A stretch of DNA of 37,789 nucleotides from positions 1 to 37,789 of the forward strand of contig MU621259.1 in NCBI GenBank assembly GCA_025399215.1. The letters are read 5' to 3'. Both the position numbers and the translations under genes were made by a program. Position 1 is the first letter of the stretch. Each line of letters begins with the position of its first letter. The notes below the pieces were generated by a model that had not been told where the DNA came from, ran no database searches, and saw only the letters and a list, made by a program, of their open reading frames with translations. This document shows positions 11,620-22,405 of the stretch, piece by piece. This DNA is from Globomyces pollinis-pini. Its lineage: Eukaryota > Chytridiomycota > Chytridiomycetes > Rhizophydiales > Globomycetaceae.

Positions 11620-12342
11620 TTATAGAAGAGCAAAGAGGAATGCTGTTAGCCCACCCGCAAAAGTCATGGTAGATGAATAACCTTCTGATATAGCAGTTTG
11701 ACTAGCTTGAGACGAAGTGCCTGTTCCAGTTGAACCACTACCACCAGTAGATCCGCCAGTTCCACTTGATCCTCCAGTTCCTCCAGTACTCCCATGTCCT
11801 TCATGATTATGCCCATCTGCATCATCGTGTAATTTAACTGGTGGGACAATTTGCCATTTGGCTTTCCCAGTAGCACCAGGATCCAAAGATGCAATAACAG
11901 CAAACAAGTTATTATCTTTACCATTCATCTCTTCCGCTGTACCAGTCCAAGTAAATGTTGTATTTAGTCCTACACGTGCAGGTATAGCATGAGTAACGGT
12001 AGCAGATGGGTCACCAGTAACTCCTTGTTTCTGGCATGTTGTTGCATTTTGAAATTTGAATTTCTTCATATCCATTGATGTAAATTTACCAAGTCTTATT
12101 TTTCTGTTTGCAGAATTGGCGACATACATCAAGATACCTTGAAAGTCTTGTCTGTTTGGATTGACCACAGTAAAAGTCATGGTATTAGGACCAGAAACGG
12201 TAGATTTAATTGTATAACCTAATGTAGGAGTTTGAGGGCCCATTCCGGTAGTAATCACGGTTTCATTGATGATACATCCAGGAGCACCTCCAGGTTTTGC
12301 CATAACCCCAGAGAGCAGTAAGGTAGCAATTGCAAAAATCAT
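11620..12342 (-). CDS. GPI-anchored reeler-domain-like protein (C)
   Basis: A single-exon gene of 240 aa. The signal peptide is residues 1-15 (LLLSGVMA then KPGG). The reeler-like domain (about 20-170) has LGYTIKSTVSGPNTMTF, FQGILMYVANS, RKIRLGKF and FTWTGTAEEM. It then runs into a low-complexity linker rich in Gly, Ser and Thr (about 185-215) and a short hydrophobic C-terminus (TFAGGLTAFLFALL). That layout predicts a GPI-anchored cell-surface protein with an O-glycosylated stalk. It differs from A and B, which end without an anchor, so the trio mixes one tethered and two soluble forms. A His-rich segment (DDADGHNHEGHG) precedes the linker. Confidence 0.85.
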   Translation of the reverse strand: MIFAIATLLLSGVMAKPGGAPGCIINETVITTGMGPQTPTLGYTIKSTVSGPNTMTFTVVNPNRQDFQGILMYVANSANRKIRLGKFTSMDMKKFKFQNATTCQKQGVTGDPSATVTHAIPARVGLNTTFTWTGTAEEMNGKDNNLFAVIASLDPGATGKAKWQIVPPVKLHDDADGHNHEGHGSTGGTGGSSGTGGSTGGSGSTGTGTSSQASQTAISEGYSSTMTFAGGLTAFLFALL

Positions 12343-12774
12343 TTACAGAATTTCGTCAGACATGGCGCTTAATATACTGAGTAGGCTCTTCTAGAGGCAC
12401 TTGTTTGAAACTAATGGCTCTATCCAAAGCCAGCGTGAAATAGGCACTTTGGTGACACAGTTCGGAGCAGAATTGAAAAAAAATTATAGATACATGAGCA
12501 GTTTGAAGAGAGGACTTGATAAGTCTGATTGAATTTACGTGAAAGTCTGGTACAGCGAGAATTTTGTCTGTTCTCACTTTGAAACTGTACCCATTCTTCA
12601 TAATGACATCAAGTACCTCCTGTGATTTTAGCCCACCATGATTAATGGAATACTTCATTGACCAACTTGAAGCATCGTGTGTATCCAAACATGTAACGTC
12701 AGATCATAATCAATTAAAAAATCTGAATTCAAATAATAAAAATTCTTCTTTTATATTCAATTATTAATAAATAT
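12343..12774. other. Intergenic between reeler-like C and the TF array, with one weak ORF
   Basis: The minus strand holds an open frame from ATG 12658 to a stop at 12356 (100 aa, KYSINHGGLKSQEVL at the start, ending EEPTQYIKRHV). I do not recognise it, and no splice extension was found. It ends 13 bp upstream of the start of reeler-like gene C, so it overlaps that gene's promoter or 5' UTR. It is probably a chance frame or a gene fragment. The remaining bases are AT-rich and empty. Confidence 0.4.
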
Positions 12775-14671
12775 CTAAACACCAACATCATATAATGCTT
12801 TCACAGCAAGTACTGGATCCGTAAACATTGCCCGTACCCGATATAGATCAGGGTCATATTTTTCAAACAGTGTTGTAGTTTGAAGGTGTAAATGTAGGTA
12901 ATCTGGTATGTTATCATCATGAACTATCATTCGTAATGATGCTGAATGAATCAATCCAGCTAAAATGGAGAAAAATGCGAATACAAATGGTAAATTTTTC
13001 CCTTCTGCATTGTCTTTCAAAAATAAACGGGTTAACTTCGTTATAATAGAGGCGGACTCTCTACATATTAGTATTGAATCATGGTTGGGGTTGTGTTCAA
13101 ATTCGGTAACAAAACGGATTTTGTGTAATAGAATTCTCATCCCATAATAATATAGTTGAACATGTGCTAAAAACCATGGTGGTTGACTGGTTGAAGCAAT
13201 ATCAAAACTATATACATCAGATATATGATTCATCCAAGCCGGCAAAGAGCTGTTCCATTTTGTCAGTGCATTGTCTAGGCTTTCAAATGAATCATCATTC
13301 GATAGCTGGTTTTGGTTCTTTCTAATATATACCAAGATTCTTCTTGCAATGACGGTTAGGTTAAATGAATGGTACCAAAGCGATGTTTTGTAGTAGTCGC
13401 TATATTCTACATAAATAGGATCCAATGAAGGAGGTAGTAGTCTTTTGCCATTGTCTTCTGGTATAATAATTGGCATATGCGACACTAGAGCAAGGAAAAA
13501 ATCTCTTTCTAACAGACAACCCCAAAGCAAATCTTTAATTGTCTATTACTACATTAGCATCATTTAAATATTACAATTGCAACATGAGGCTCCATTTCCT
13601 TCCTTTCGCCAGACTTTGTTATCCAAGACAACGTAGATCCCATATCCAACCTTTGAAACAAGCGAACGGCATACGCTAAATAACTTCCCGAACCAATCAG
13701 CTTATTGTTATAAGATCCAGCATAAACAGCCATTAAAAAAACAGAAGCAACAGTAAATATGTCAAACTCTTCGTTTATACTTTGGTACAACCTTCTACAA
13801 TGAAAGTGATGAGTAACAGCAAGTGATTCTTTTGAATGTATCACAAATCCTTTTTCTTCTGTGGCCGCCAAAGAGTACTACATGTTAATCGAAGTGAATT
13901 ACCATTGCATGTAACATAATAAGTGGTATATCGTCAAAGTTTTTTCTAAACCAGGTTGGAGATAAGAAAGAAAATTTGTGATCAATGAATTTGAAATAGA
14001 CATCGAGCCAAGGGGAGGATACTCCATCAGGAAGTAAGATATTAGGGAATGTATCAGTTGCATCCAGCAGGGCACTGATTTTTAAAGGTGATGTAGTCAA
14101 ACGCTCGTTAGGTCTTTGTGCAGATATGGATTGAGTTTCTGTTTGGTCATAGATATTGACAGTATTAACCGACAATCTACTATGAAGTGGTATATAATTA
14201 GGATTAGTATAATTGATATCATTGTGTATTCCGTTTTGAAAATTCATTGATAATGTGTCATTGCTGTTGGTTGAATTATGTATGAATGTGTTATGTTGAA
14301 TTGTATTGACGGATACACTTGGATTGTGCACGTTAGAGAATGAGTTGCTATTCAACTGAGGTGGATTATTCATATGGAATGTATCAGGGGGAGTCATATA
14401 GGATAAGTTGTGCAAGTCCGGGGACGAATTAACAGAAGAATCTGATTGATTCTTGAGCAAACTTCCCTTTGGAGGACCTCTCTTTCTAATTGGAGTTGTA
14501 TATTTGCACTTTTATGATTAGAGATAGGAGCATTACCTCAATATTCTTTTTTGTACACCAATCACAAGGACTATCCCCAGTACATTTCTTCCTTTTTAAA
14601 GCACAATTATCGCATGCTTTTGTAGTTCTTTGTCTAACTTTTGTTCTCTGATTTTTTGAAGTTTTCTGCAT
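12775..14671 (-). CDS. Zn(II)2Cys6 fungal transcription factor (TF1)
   Basis: Four exons (14671-14537, 14508-13903, 13877-13575, 13542-12775) with introns of 28, 25 and 32 bp encode 603 aa. The DNA-binding cluster is at residues 20-46: CDNC, six residues, C, five residues, CDWC, six residues, C (C-X2-C-X6-C-X5-C-X2-C-X6-C). It is followed by a basic RKRGPPKGS linker. The middle is low-complexity (Asn, Ser, His). The fungal-TF middle homology region starts near PWLDVYFKFIDHKF and includes LLWGCLLERDFFLALVSHMP. The end, DPVLAVKALYDVGV, matches the ends of the other three array members. The intron in the cluster sits just before the sixth cysteine, unlike TF3 and TF4. Confidence 0.9.
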
Positions 14672-15031
14672 CGAATTGAAGGGTTCAACAAATTTCCACT
14701 TTGAAAATCACCAAGTGAAAAAGACGAAAATCGTGGAGTAAAATGAATTTGAAACACAAATCCTAAAGGGGATACTTCACGTCAGCATTGGCACAAACCA
14801 TCATGCCCTGTTTCATTAGTGGAGGGTTTGAATTGGTGGAATGCTTGTCTATTTGTACTTTTCAATGTATTTAAAAAAATAAGCAATTGCGTGTTTGTTG
14901 AGGTCATAGAGGATATACGAATAGTATATTGTAAAGTGTGGTTTTTTAAAAAGCGGTTGAATGAATGAAACTCCGTATGCCAAGGAGGAAAAGGGACATG
15001 TTAGGAAAACACATAGGTTTCAAATAGTTTA
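14672..15031. other. Intergenic between TF1 and TF2
   Basis: Upstream of TF1 and downstream of TF2, 360 bases. It must carry the TF1 promoter. I see no ORF, RNA gene or clear repeat in it. Confidence 0.5.
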
Positions 15032-16700
15032 TTATAGAAGATTTGAGAAAGCAACTGTAGCACTGGCAGGATCCAACAGCCATTTCCAAACGGTATTATT
15101 TCGTTCTCCCAATTTAGATTGATATGATTTGAATATCTCCATCATGTCTATATGTTCTTGAATAATATTTGTAATTGATGGATGTCTACCTTTGTACTGC
15201 ATACTCATGCAATGAACTATACCAGACACTAATGATAGGAATGATGAATATAGTGGAACATTGTTGAGTGTCGGGTTGACCTGCTTGATGCGCATTAAAA
15301 TATTACTGACGGTAGTTGCTGAATTGACACATAACTGTACAATTGAATTGGAGGATACAGTAGAAGTATCTCCTTCAAATGCTTTTACAAATGGCACTTT
15401 GTAGGTCAAGATAATAAGACAGTAGTATAAACAATGTAAAAACCCAACATTCCAATGAATGTGAGTTTGATAAGCAGGATCTTCAAATTCCGGAACCTGC
15501 TGCATCCAAATTGGCAATTTAGAAAACCAGTTATTGAGATCCATCGCCAATTCCCCTTCAGATTGTAATCTAATAGTAACTTCAGAGTTCTTTTGAATAG
15601 CTCTAGCCCTTGTAATGATTTTCCTTGCAATTCTAAGTAGTTCAGCTAAATACACCCAAGATCCGGATTGATACTCATCATTGTAGTATGGTGCATTTGG
15701 ATCTGGTAAGTAAAATGATTGATCAGATGTTAAAGTAAACGGCAGCTTTTGTAATATGGAAAGATAAAAGTCACTACAGTACAATAAAGTCCATAGTGAA
15801 GAACAAAGGCATCTTGAATTTTCTTTATCTGATCCCAAAATATTTCCATTTTCACCCATCCAAAAAATTTCATTGTTCCGATGGATTCCAATACTTTGAG
15901 CAAGTCGAATCACCAAAGCAAGATCGACTTCTCCTGACAGTGCAGATGTTCCATAATACGAAGCATATATAGATACATAGTAAATTCCAGTAATGGTGAT
16001 TGGATTTGGTTCATCAACATGCAAATCTACCAAAGACTATAAAACATTAGATAATCAAATCAAATACCTTGCAATAATTATAGTGTAGTTCTGCAACTGT
16101 ACATGGTTCATCCGCTTTCGGATATTTCAAATAGTAAACTTTTGCACTGACCATAGCATACATGGAATGCAACACAAATATAGGAATAAAATAGTAATTC
16201 CGTTTAAACCAAGAATAAGAGAGTATAGGATGCATAGGATGGTTCAATTGAAAGAAAGCGTCGATCCAATTAACAGACAAACCATTTAGCATTTGAATAT
16301 CTTGAAATGAATCATGAGTCCATTGAGTTAAATCAACATGAGGAAGATTGTGTGATGATTTTTCTTTGGTAAGAGGGAAGACTTGAAATGAATCTGGTTG
16401 AAGTGGTTGAGAGAGTAAGTCCATGATGTCTGGTGAAATACGATCCTGATTAATATTATTTTGACTATGTTGTAGATGAAGTTGTTCACTGTTCATGTTT
16501 GTGTTTATTTGGGTGACCAATGACTTCATTGTCACTGTGTCTTTATAGTTGAGTCTTTTTGTTTCAGTTCCCAGGTGGCCACCAATCTCCTGCTTTTGCT
16601 TCTTGCTTCCATTGAAACTCGTCATTGCTTGACAATGAACGTTTCCGATTGTTAATGGCAAGCAGCAGTCGCCATTTGCTTTTTTGTTCAATCTCCTCAT
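15032..16700 (-). CDS. Fungal TF-like regulator lacking the Zn cluster (TF2)
   Basis: Exons 16700-16068 and 16036-15032, with a 31-bp intron, encode 545 aa. The middle homology region is clear: NWIDAFFQLNHPMHPILSYS, then a conserved YYVSIYASYYGTSALSGEV block, FYLSILQKLPFTL and the array's terminal motif DPASATVAFSNLL. The N-terminus, however, has no CX2C...CX2C cluster. Only 148 bp separate the ATG from the stop of TF3 upstream, and no frame there encodes one. A second frame from ATG 16706 (MNEEIEQKSKW) runs over the start region but stops and cannot be spliced in frame. It may be a paralogue that lost its DNA-binding exon and now acts by dimerising with its neighbours, or one in decay. Confidence 0.75.
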
Positions 16701-16848
16701 TCATGCCATTTTTATTGTAAGTTCTGTTCATTATCTGTTCAGGCTCATTTCATCAATGGGTCTGTTTTCCAAATGGGTAAGGCGACACCAATTTGGCTAC
16801 CAATTGCACATTATATTAATAAATTGACCGATTAACGTTTTATTATCA

Positions 16849-19074
16849 TTACATTAAGTCCTTAAAAGCAATTGTACACTGAATGGGGTCTTTCAACCAT
16901 TCTTGTAGACACAACCTTGGTGTATCCAAGTGTGATAAATCTGATTTAAAGTATTCAATCACTTGAAAGTAAATTTGAAACGCTGTTTCTCGGTCTTCTT
17001 CAACTCCATAGATTCTACAAAGAATTGATTTGACCGCAGTAGCTAACACTGCCAAATATCCAATAAATGCCGGCACTTTTGAATAAGTGGGATTGTTAGT
17101 TTGAAAGGATTTTAAAATGGTGTTGATAGTGATTGCACTTTGATGACATTGTCGGACAATAGTACTATCATTGTTTTCTTCAATAGCCTCCAGAAAAGAT
17201 TTTTGGAATAATAAAATAATCAAACCATGGTATAGACAGTTCAGGTATCCCACAAACCACGATGGTGGGGAGATAGAATCATAATCGTTGGAGTATTCTG
17301 AAGTTGGTATTTTCATGTAGAAAGGAATCATGTTATACCAACTCAATAGATCTTGGTGAATCAATTTTTCCCCATACTTCCAATTTACATCTCCTCGACT
17401 ACTTGAATGTCTTCGAAAGCTCACCACTCTTCTGCCTAATCGTAATAAATCAAAGTAAAAGATTTCAATGTTAAAATGATTTGATCGACAATACGTACTA
17501 AATTCTTGAAATTTCGAATTTGAATTCACTATGTTTCGATAATCTAATGGTGGGGTACGAATTGTTTCATTCAGTATAAAAGGCATCTTTGTAATGATTG
17601 ACAAGTAAAAGTCGGATTCGTATAATGAAAGTGAAATTTCATACTCTAACACATTTCGAAATGATTCATCCAATTCAATTGATTTTCCATTACTTAACGT
17701 CCATGTTATATAATTAAAGTTCATGTATTGAGTGGCCCGTATTATGGAAGCTAGAATTGTACTAGCTTTAAAGTATGACCTACAAAAGTATGAAAAGTAA
17801 ATGCTTTTATAATATCCAGCAATATTTAAAAACATGCTGATATCTTCATCGGTTGTCATGATTATCATTCCATACTTCATATGTAAATCTGCCGTTTGGT
17901 TGAATGAATTTGGTTCTTCCATTTGGCTTAGCTTAGCCAATAATAATGCATACAATATATGATTCAAATATTTTGGTATAATTTGTGAATGCTCCAAAGT
18001 CCAGCGTGGGAGCATTAATGGAAATTGTGGATGAACAAATTGAAAGAAAGCCTCCAACCAATTGATTAGATTCCCATTTAATGGTGATTTGATTGATATC
18101 AAGTCTAGTTTCTCAGGTTTCTCGGCAATTGTTGCAATGAATGCTTGTAAAGGATTAGTGTCTAGTCTATTTGGTGTGGTTATTGTTCCAAAGTTTTGGG
18201 TTCTTTTCATGGAAATATGAAGATCAGATAGAAACTTTGGATCGAGGGATTGATCCTGATTTGGGGTGATATACGAATTGGAAGGGTCGTCCAATATTCT
18301 GTCATTTGATTTATGACTTTGTGTACTTAAAGATGCAACAGAAGTAGAAGAAGCTTGTCTGTGACGAAAAAAGTCGGCACCTGTAATGAAATTGTTGGAT
18401 TGTCCTTGGAACAACAAACTCGGCCTGTTATAGGTCTTATTGGTTAGCTCAGGTGAATACAACTCCTCCACAGTGTGCGACCTTTGAAAATGGCGTGTAG
18501 GAATCTGATTTATCTGCACAGTACTAGTAGACGGTCGAAGCTGTGGTCCAATTTTTTGGGAATCTAAGCATAAAGAACGCGACTTATTTTACCGTCTTGG
18601 ATTGTAAGCATTGAATTGCCAACAGTCGAGCGTGATCCAGCCAATACTCTTGTTGAAGAAAATTCAGGGCTTGAATTAAGATCCAAAAGTATTTTTGCGG
18701 TTTTAGCATTATCTGTGTCAACCTCAGAAACACTCTCATTAGTGATTGGAAGAGTATTGAACATCTTGGTTCTAGTAGGAGAACTAACTGAGGGTCTTGC
18801 ACTTGTTAATGTTCCATATGATGAGGCTCTGATTGATTCTGGTGACTTACAACTGTTGGTTGTTGAAATAGAGTCGGTTGAAACAGTCATTTTTGATGGA
18901 CCTCGCTTCCTTGAAGATTTAGTATAGGTACAAGCTATATTGCGAGCTGTACAACTGCTACATGGATTCATTCCTGTACATTTCTTTCTCTGTAATAATA
19001 AAATTTAACAGTAATACCATTCTGGAGCAGTTATCACACGCTTTGCTGATCCGGGTATGCCTTTGAGTGTTCAT
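16849..19074 (-). CDS. Zn(II)2Cys6 fungal transcription factor (TF3)
   Basis: Three exons (19074-19018, 18989-18593, 18563-16849) with introns of 28 and 29 bp encode 722 aa. Exon 1 is only 19 codons and ends inside the cluster, after CDNCSRM. Exon 2 begins RKKCTGMNPCSSC, completing C-X2-C-X6-C-X5-C-X2-C-X6-C. Then come SRKRGPSK and a long Ser/Thr-rich region. The middle homology region contains NWLEAFFQFVHPQFPLMLP and YESDFYLSIITKMPFIL. The end is DPIQCTIAFKDLM. It is closest in layout to TF4. It is predicted to be a nuclear DNA-binding regulator; the target is unknown. Confidence 0.9.
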
Positions 19075-19284
19075 TAACAGACTTTCGTATGGTAAATTGT
19101 CACTAAAAAGTATATATCCACGTTAACTATCTCCATGTGTTTACCAATACAAATTCTATATCCTAATTACAGTTTACAGGAAATTGCTCAACTTCAGTGT
19201 AAAACTATAAAATACCAAAAAAAATCAATAATCAAAAGTATGTTTAGTTTGATGGCAGTGTATTGTGTAAACTCTATCAAAGAC

Positions 19285-21359
19285 TTAAACAATCTTGGCA
19301 AATGCTTGTAATGATAATTCTTCATTCTGTAACCAAATCTTGATTGCACCAGATCTTTTATCATCATGACTATGGAGTTTTCTAAAATATTCAATCACAT
19401 CAATATGTAAATCAATCATCTGAGCAATTTCATTAATTCTGTTTCCATCAGTTGTTAATTTTCTCAAAATCGAATGAATGGCACCTCCAACAGTTGCAAA
19501 ATATCCCATTGTGGATGGGATATAATCATATTGAGGATTATATCTTTGAAAATATCGCAAAATTTTGTAAATATGTTCTGCAGAGACTTTGCAAATGTAA
19601 ACACATGGAGAACTGTAAAAATGTGTTTGGAATGTTTCAAGAAACGATCGTTGATGGAGTAGTATCATGGAAGTATAGAAGAAGCTATGAAGATACAATG
19701 TCATCCATTCAAAATATTTTAATGGCATCGTACTTTTATCAAAGTTGTCATAGGTTGTTTTCATTTCCATTGGTAAGTGTTCCAACCAATGGTGTAATTC
19801 TTGATTAATTAATCCTTCTGTATATTTCCAATCATCATTTCTATCAAAATTTGTACTCCGTAGAAATTCAAGTATTTTTCGTGATATTGTTAATAGGGAT
19901 GATGTTAATAGTTCAATACTGAAATTGTTGGATCTACTATAATGGCTTTCGGTGACAAAATTAACGTCATTTTCAAGATATATAGGGTTATGCTTTAGTG
20001 GAATAGGTTTCGTTCCACTGGATAATACAAATGGTAATCTTGTTGCTAATGACAGAAAAAAGTCTCGTTCATAAAGTGCCAACCAAAGTTGGTACAAATG
20101 TGCTTCATATATTGCATGATCCATTTGTCGAATTTGCCCATCTGGATTTACCCAAGGCATAGGACTTTCTGTGGTGATGAATTGCAATCCTCTAACTGCG
20201 CCAGCACAGATAGAGGAACCTTTCAAATATGAATGACCATACAGTGATGCATAAATTGATTTGAAGTAAAAAGCAATCAACAAAAAGATATTTGTGTCAT
20301 CTAAACTAGGTAATAGCAACTCTGTATATCTATAATGTAATTCTCCAGAATCACACTTTCTGTTTGGATCAATTAACTGTTGAATTCTTGATATGACTAG
20401 AGCGTACATGATGTGTAGTAGCTCTAATGGTAAATCATCAACATTTTCCATTGTCCATTTCGGTAATAAAACTGGATGGGATGGATGTACATATAAAAAA
20501 AATGCTTCTATCCAAGGTCTATCAGTTCCATCAGGCAATTTAATTGTTGATGCTTTATCAATTTCAATGATAATGTTTGGCATCACTTGTAACACTGTTT
20601 CTAATGGCAATCTTGGATATTTTTGATACTTGAAGAGAGGTAAAAATTCAACATCAACGTTATTAAATAGATTCATGGACTGCATCTGGTTGTTAAAGTC
20701 ACTGGATTGAGATGTTTCAAGATCCTCTGCCGATATTTTTCTTGTCGATGGTCTTCCTTCATAAATCGCGTCAACTGAATTGTTTGAACTTGCTACCGAC
20801 ACAGAATTCGATCGATCATTAATCAATTGATTGAGTTTCAAAATTGGAATCCCAATCAGACTATTACGGTCCACGCTTTCTGAATCTAATGAACTATTTG
20901 CACTAGAAACTTCATTGATAGAGAAACCTTTTTTCATTTCAAAATTTGCTGAATGGAATCGATTTAAATCATTCAAATCTGGCTGCATTGGTGCTTCCGT
21001 TAAATCTTGCAAGATAAAGTTAGATGATTGGATGGGAAGGGTTTCATCTGTAGAGAATGTATATGGTGTTGCTCTTCGGTTGTGTCTCAGCAGTGTTCCT
21101 AATTGCTGTGTAAAAGATATTGGTTTCATTTCATTGTCTAAATTTGTATCTTGTCGCAAATCATTTGAACTTCCCTTATTTGGACCTCGTTTTCTGGATG
21201 GTTTGTTAAATGTACACTCAATTCCCTTTGCTGTACAGTTTGCGCAGGGAATTCCGCCAGCGCATTTCTTTCTCTATATTTAATGAATTTGTTATTGGTT
21301 ACATTTTGAGAGCATAAATCACAAGCTTTTGATGCTCGTGTGGACCTATTTGGTTTCAT
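19285..21359 (-). CDS. Zn(II)2Cys6 fungal transcription factor (TF4)
   Basis: Exons 21359-21303 and 21273-19285 with a 29-bp intron encode 681 aa. The first exon is 19 codons, ending CDLCSQN; exon 2 resumes RKKCAGGIPCANC, giving the same cluster and the same intron position as TF3. It is followed by SRKRGPNKGS. Middle region: PWIEAFFLYVHPSHPVLLPK, YFKSIYASLYGHSYLKGSSI and YERDFFLSLATRLPFVLSSG. The end is NEELSLQAFAKIV. I chose the ATG at 21359 because the apparent upstream start is GTG. It is the most upstream member of the four-gene tandem array. Confidence 0.9.
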
Positions 21360-21591
21360 GAAATTCACCTTTTAAAAGATCCAAGATTTAATTGATTAGG
21401 AGTTATCAGTAACAGAATCTTAACTCAATGATGGTGAATCCACCCCCTTAATTTCTACAGATTCTAGCCACCACATTCCACACTCACCACACAATGGTTT
21501 TATACGAAAGAACTATTTATTATACTGATACTCAATTGATTCAATGTAACTGGTGATTAATTGGTAGTTTATTTTTACGCGAACGAAACGA

Positions 21592-22264
21592 TCAAGTTTT
21601 AATGATTGACATGGCCCACTCCATTCCTTCAGCAATACCATCTCCATCTTTAGCCGAACATGCTTGAATTTGCCATGCGCGGTCGCGAATAGAATTCAAA
21701 TTTAATCCAACCGCAATCTACAATTAAATTAAGCTATTTTACTTCATCCCCTGGTAGAGCAGTAACCAAGTCCTGCTTGTTTGCGTAGACTAACAAAGGA
21801 ACTTTTCCCAACTTTGATTCCGCTAGTAACTGTGAAAGTTGCTCACCACTACATATTAAAGGTTGAGTATTACGTTTCAGCTAATCGACGTTTGTCAGAA
21901 CTGTCAATGACATAAATCTAAAATGAATCTAATGCTACATCATACTAGTATATCAGATCCTTCAAAATAGTTTCTCCAATATGGACGAATTGTTTCTTGA
22001 CCTAATGGATTCAATAACACGGTTTAATACCACCAATATCCCATAAATTCAATTTAAACCCATCAGATTCTACAGATTTTACATTAAATCCTTGAGTAGG
22101 TTTAATATTTTGAATTTCATCCCCTGAAAGTCTGTTTAAAATGGTGGTTTTTCCAGCATTATCCAACCCTAGTACCAGAATTCGAATTTCTTTCCCCGAT
22201 TTTCGTAACTGTCTAAGCAATTTGAGTAGTCCCTTGTATTGTTATTTTTATATTCATTTACCAT
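21592..22264 (-). CDS. ARL3: ARL3 small GTPase
   Basis: An Arf-like GTPase that releases lipidated cargo (from UNC119- and PDE6D-type carriers), classically into cilia and flagella. Six coding exons (22264-22262, 22232-22031, 22001-21946, 21917-21874, 21848-21743, 21717-21592) with introns of 29, 29, 28, 25 and 25 bp encode 178 aa; human ARL3 has 182. Exon 1 is the ATG alone, and splicing restores MGLL, the family start. Motifs: GLDNAGKTT (P-loop), [10 protein letters not shown] (switch I), WDIGGQ (switch II), NKQD and [28 protein letters not shown] and [11 protein letters not shown] identify ARL3 rather than ARL2, which has PTLGF and WDVGGQ. It is divergent from the SNARE gene, with 141 bp between the starts. 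Confidence 0.93.
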
Positions 22265-22405
22265 TTCTAATTTGTAAAGAAAAGTTGATGGAACGCGTCA
22301 ACTGACCAACTCAGTTTCCAATATGATACATTTCATGTCCTATGATAGTAGTTCTATTGAAGATCTTTTGATTTTTAATAGTTTTTTTGGTTAGTTGAAA
22401 CAGTG

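Noticed and set aside
18616..18927. Plus-strand open frame of 103 codons opposite TF3
   Set aside because: It is the antisense of the Ser/Thr-rich region of TF3, with no family resemblance.
20831..21283. Plus-strand open frame of 150 codons opposite TF4
   Set aside because: It is the antisense of the TF4 coding sequence, and it crosses the zinc-cluster exon.
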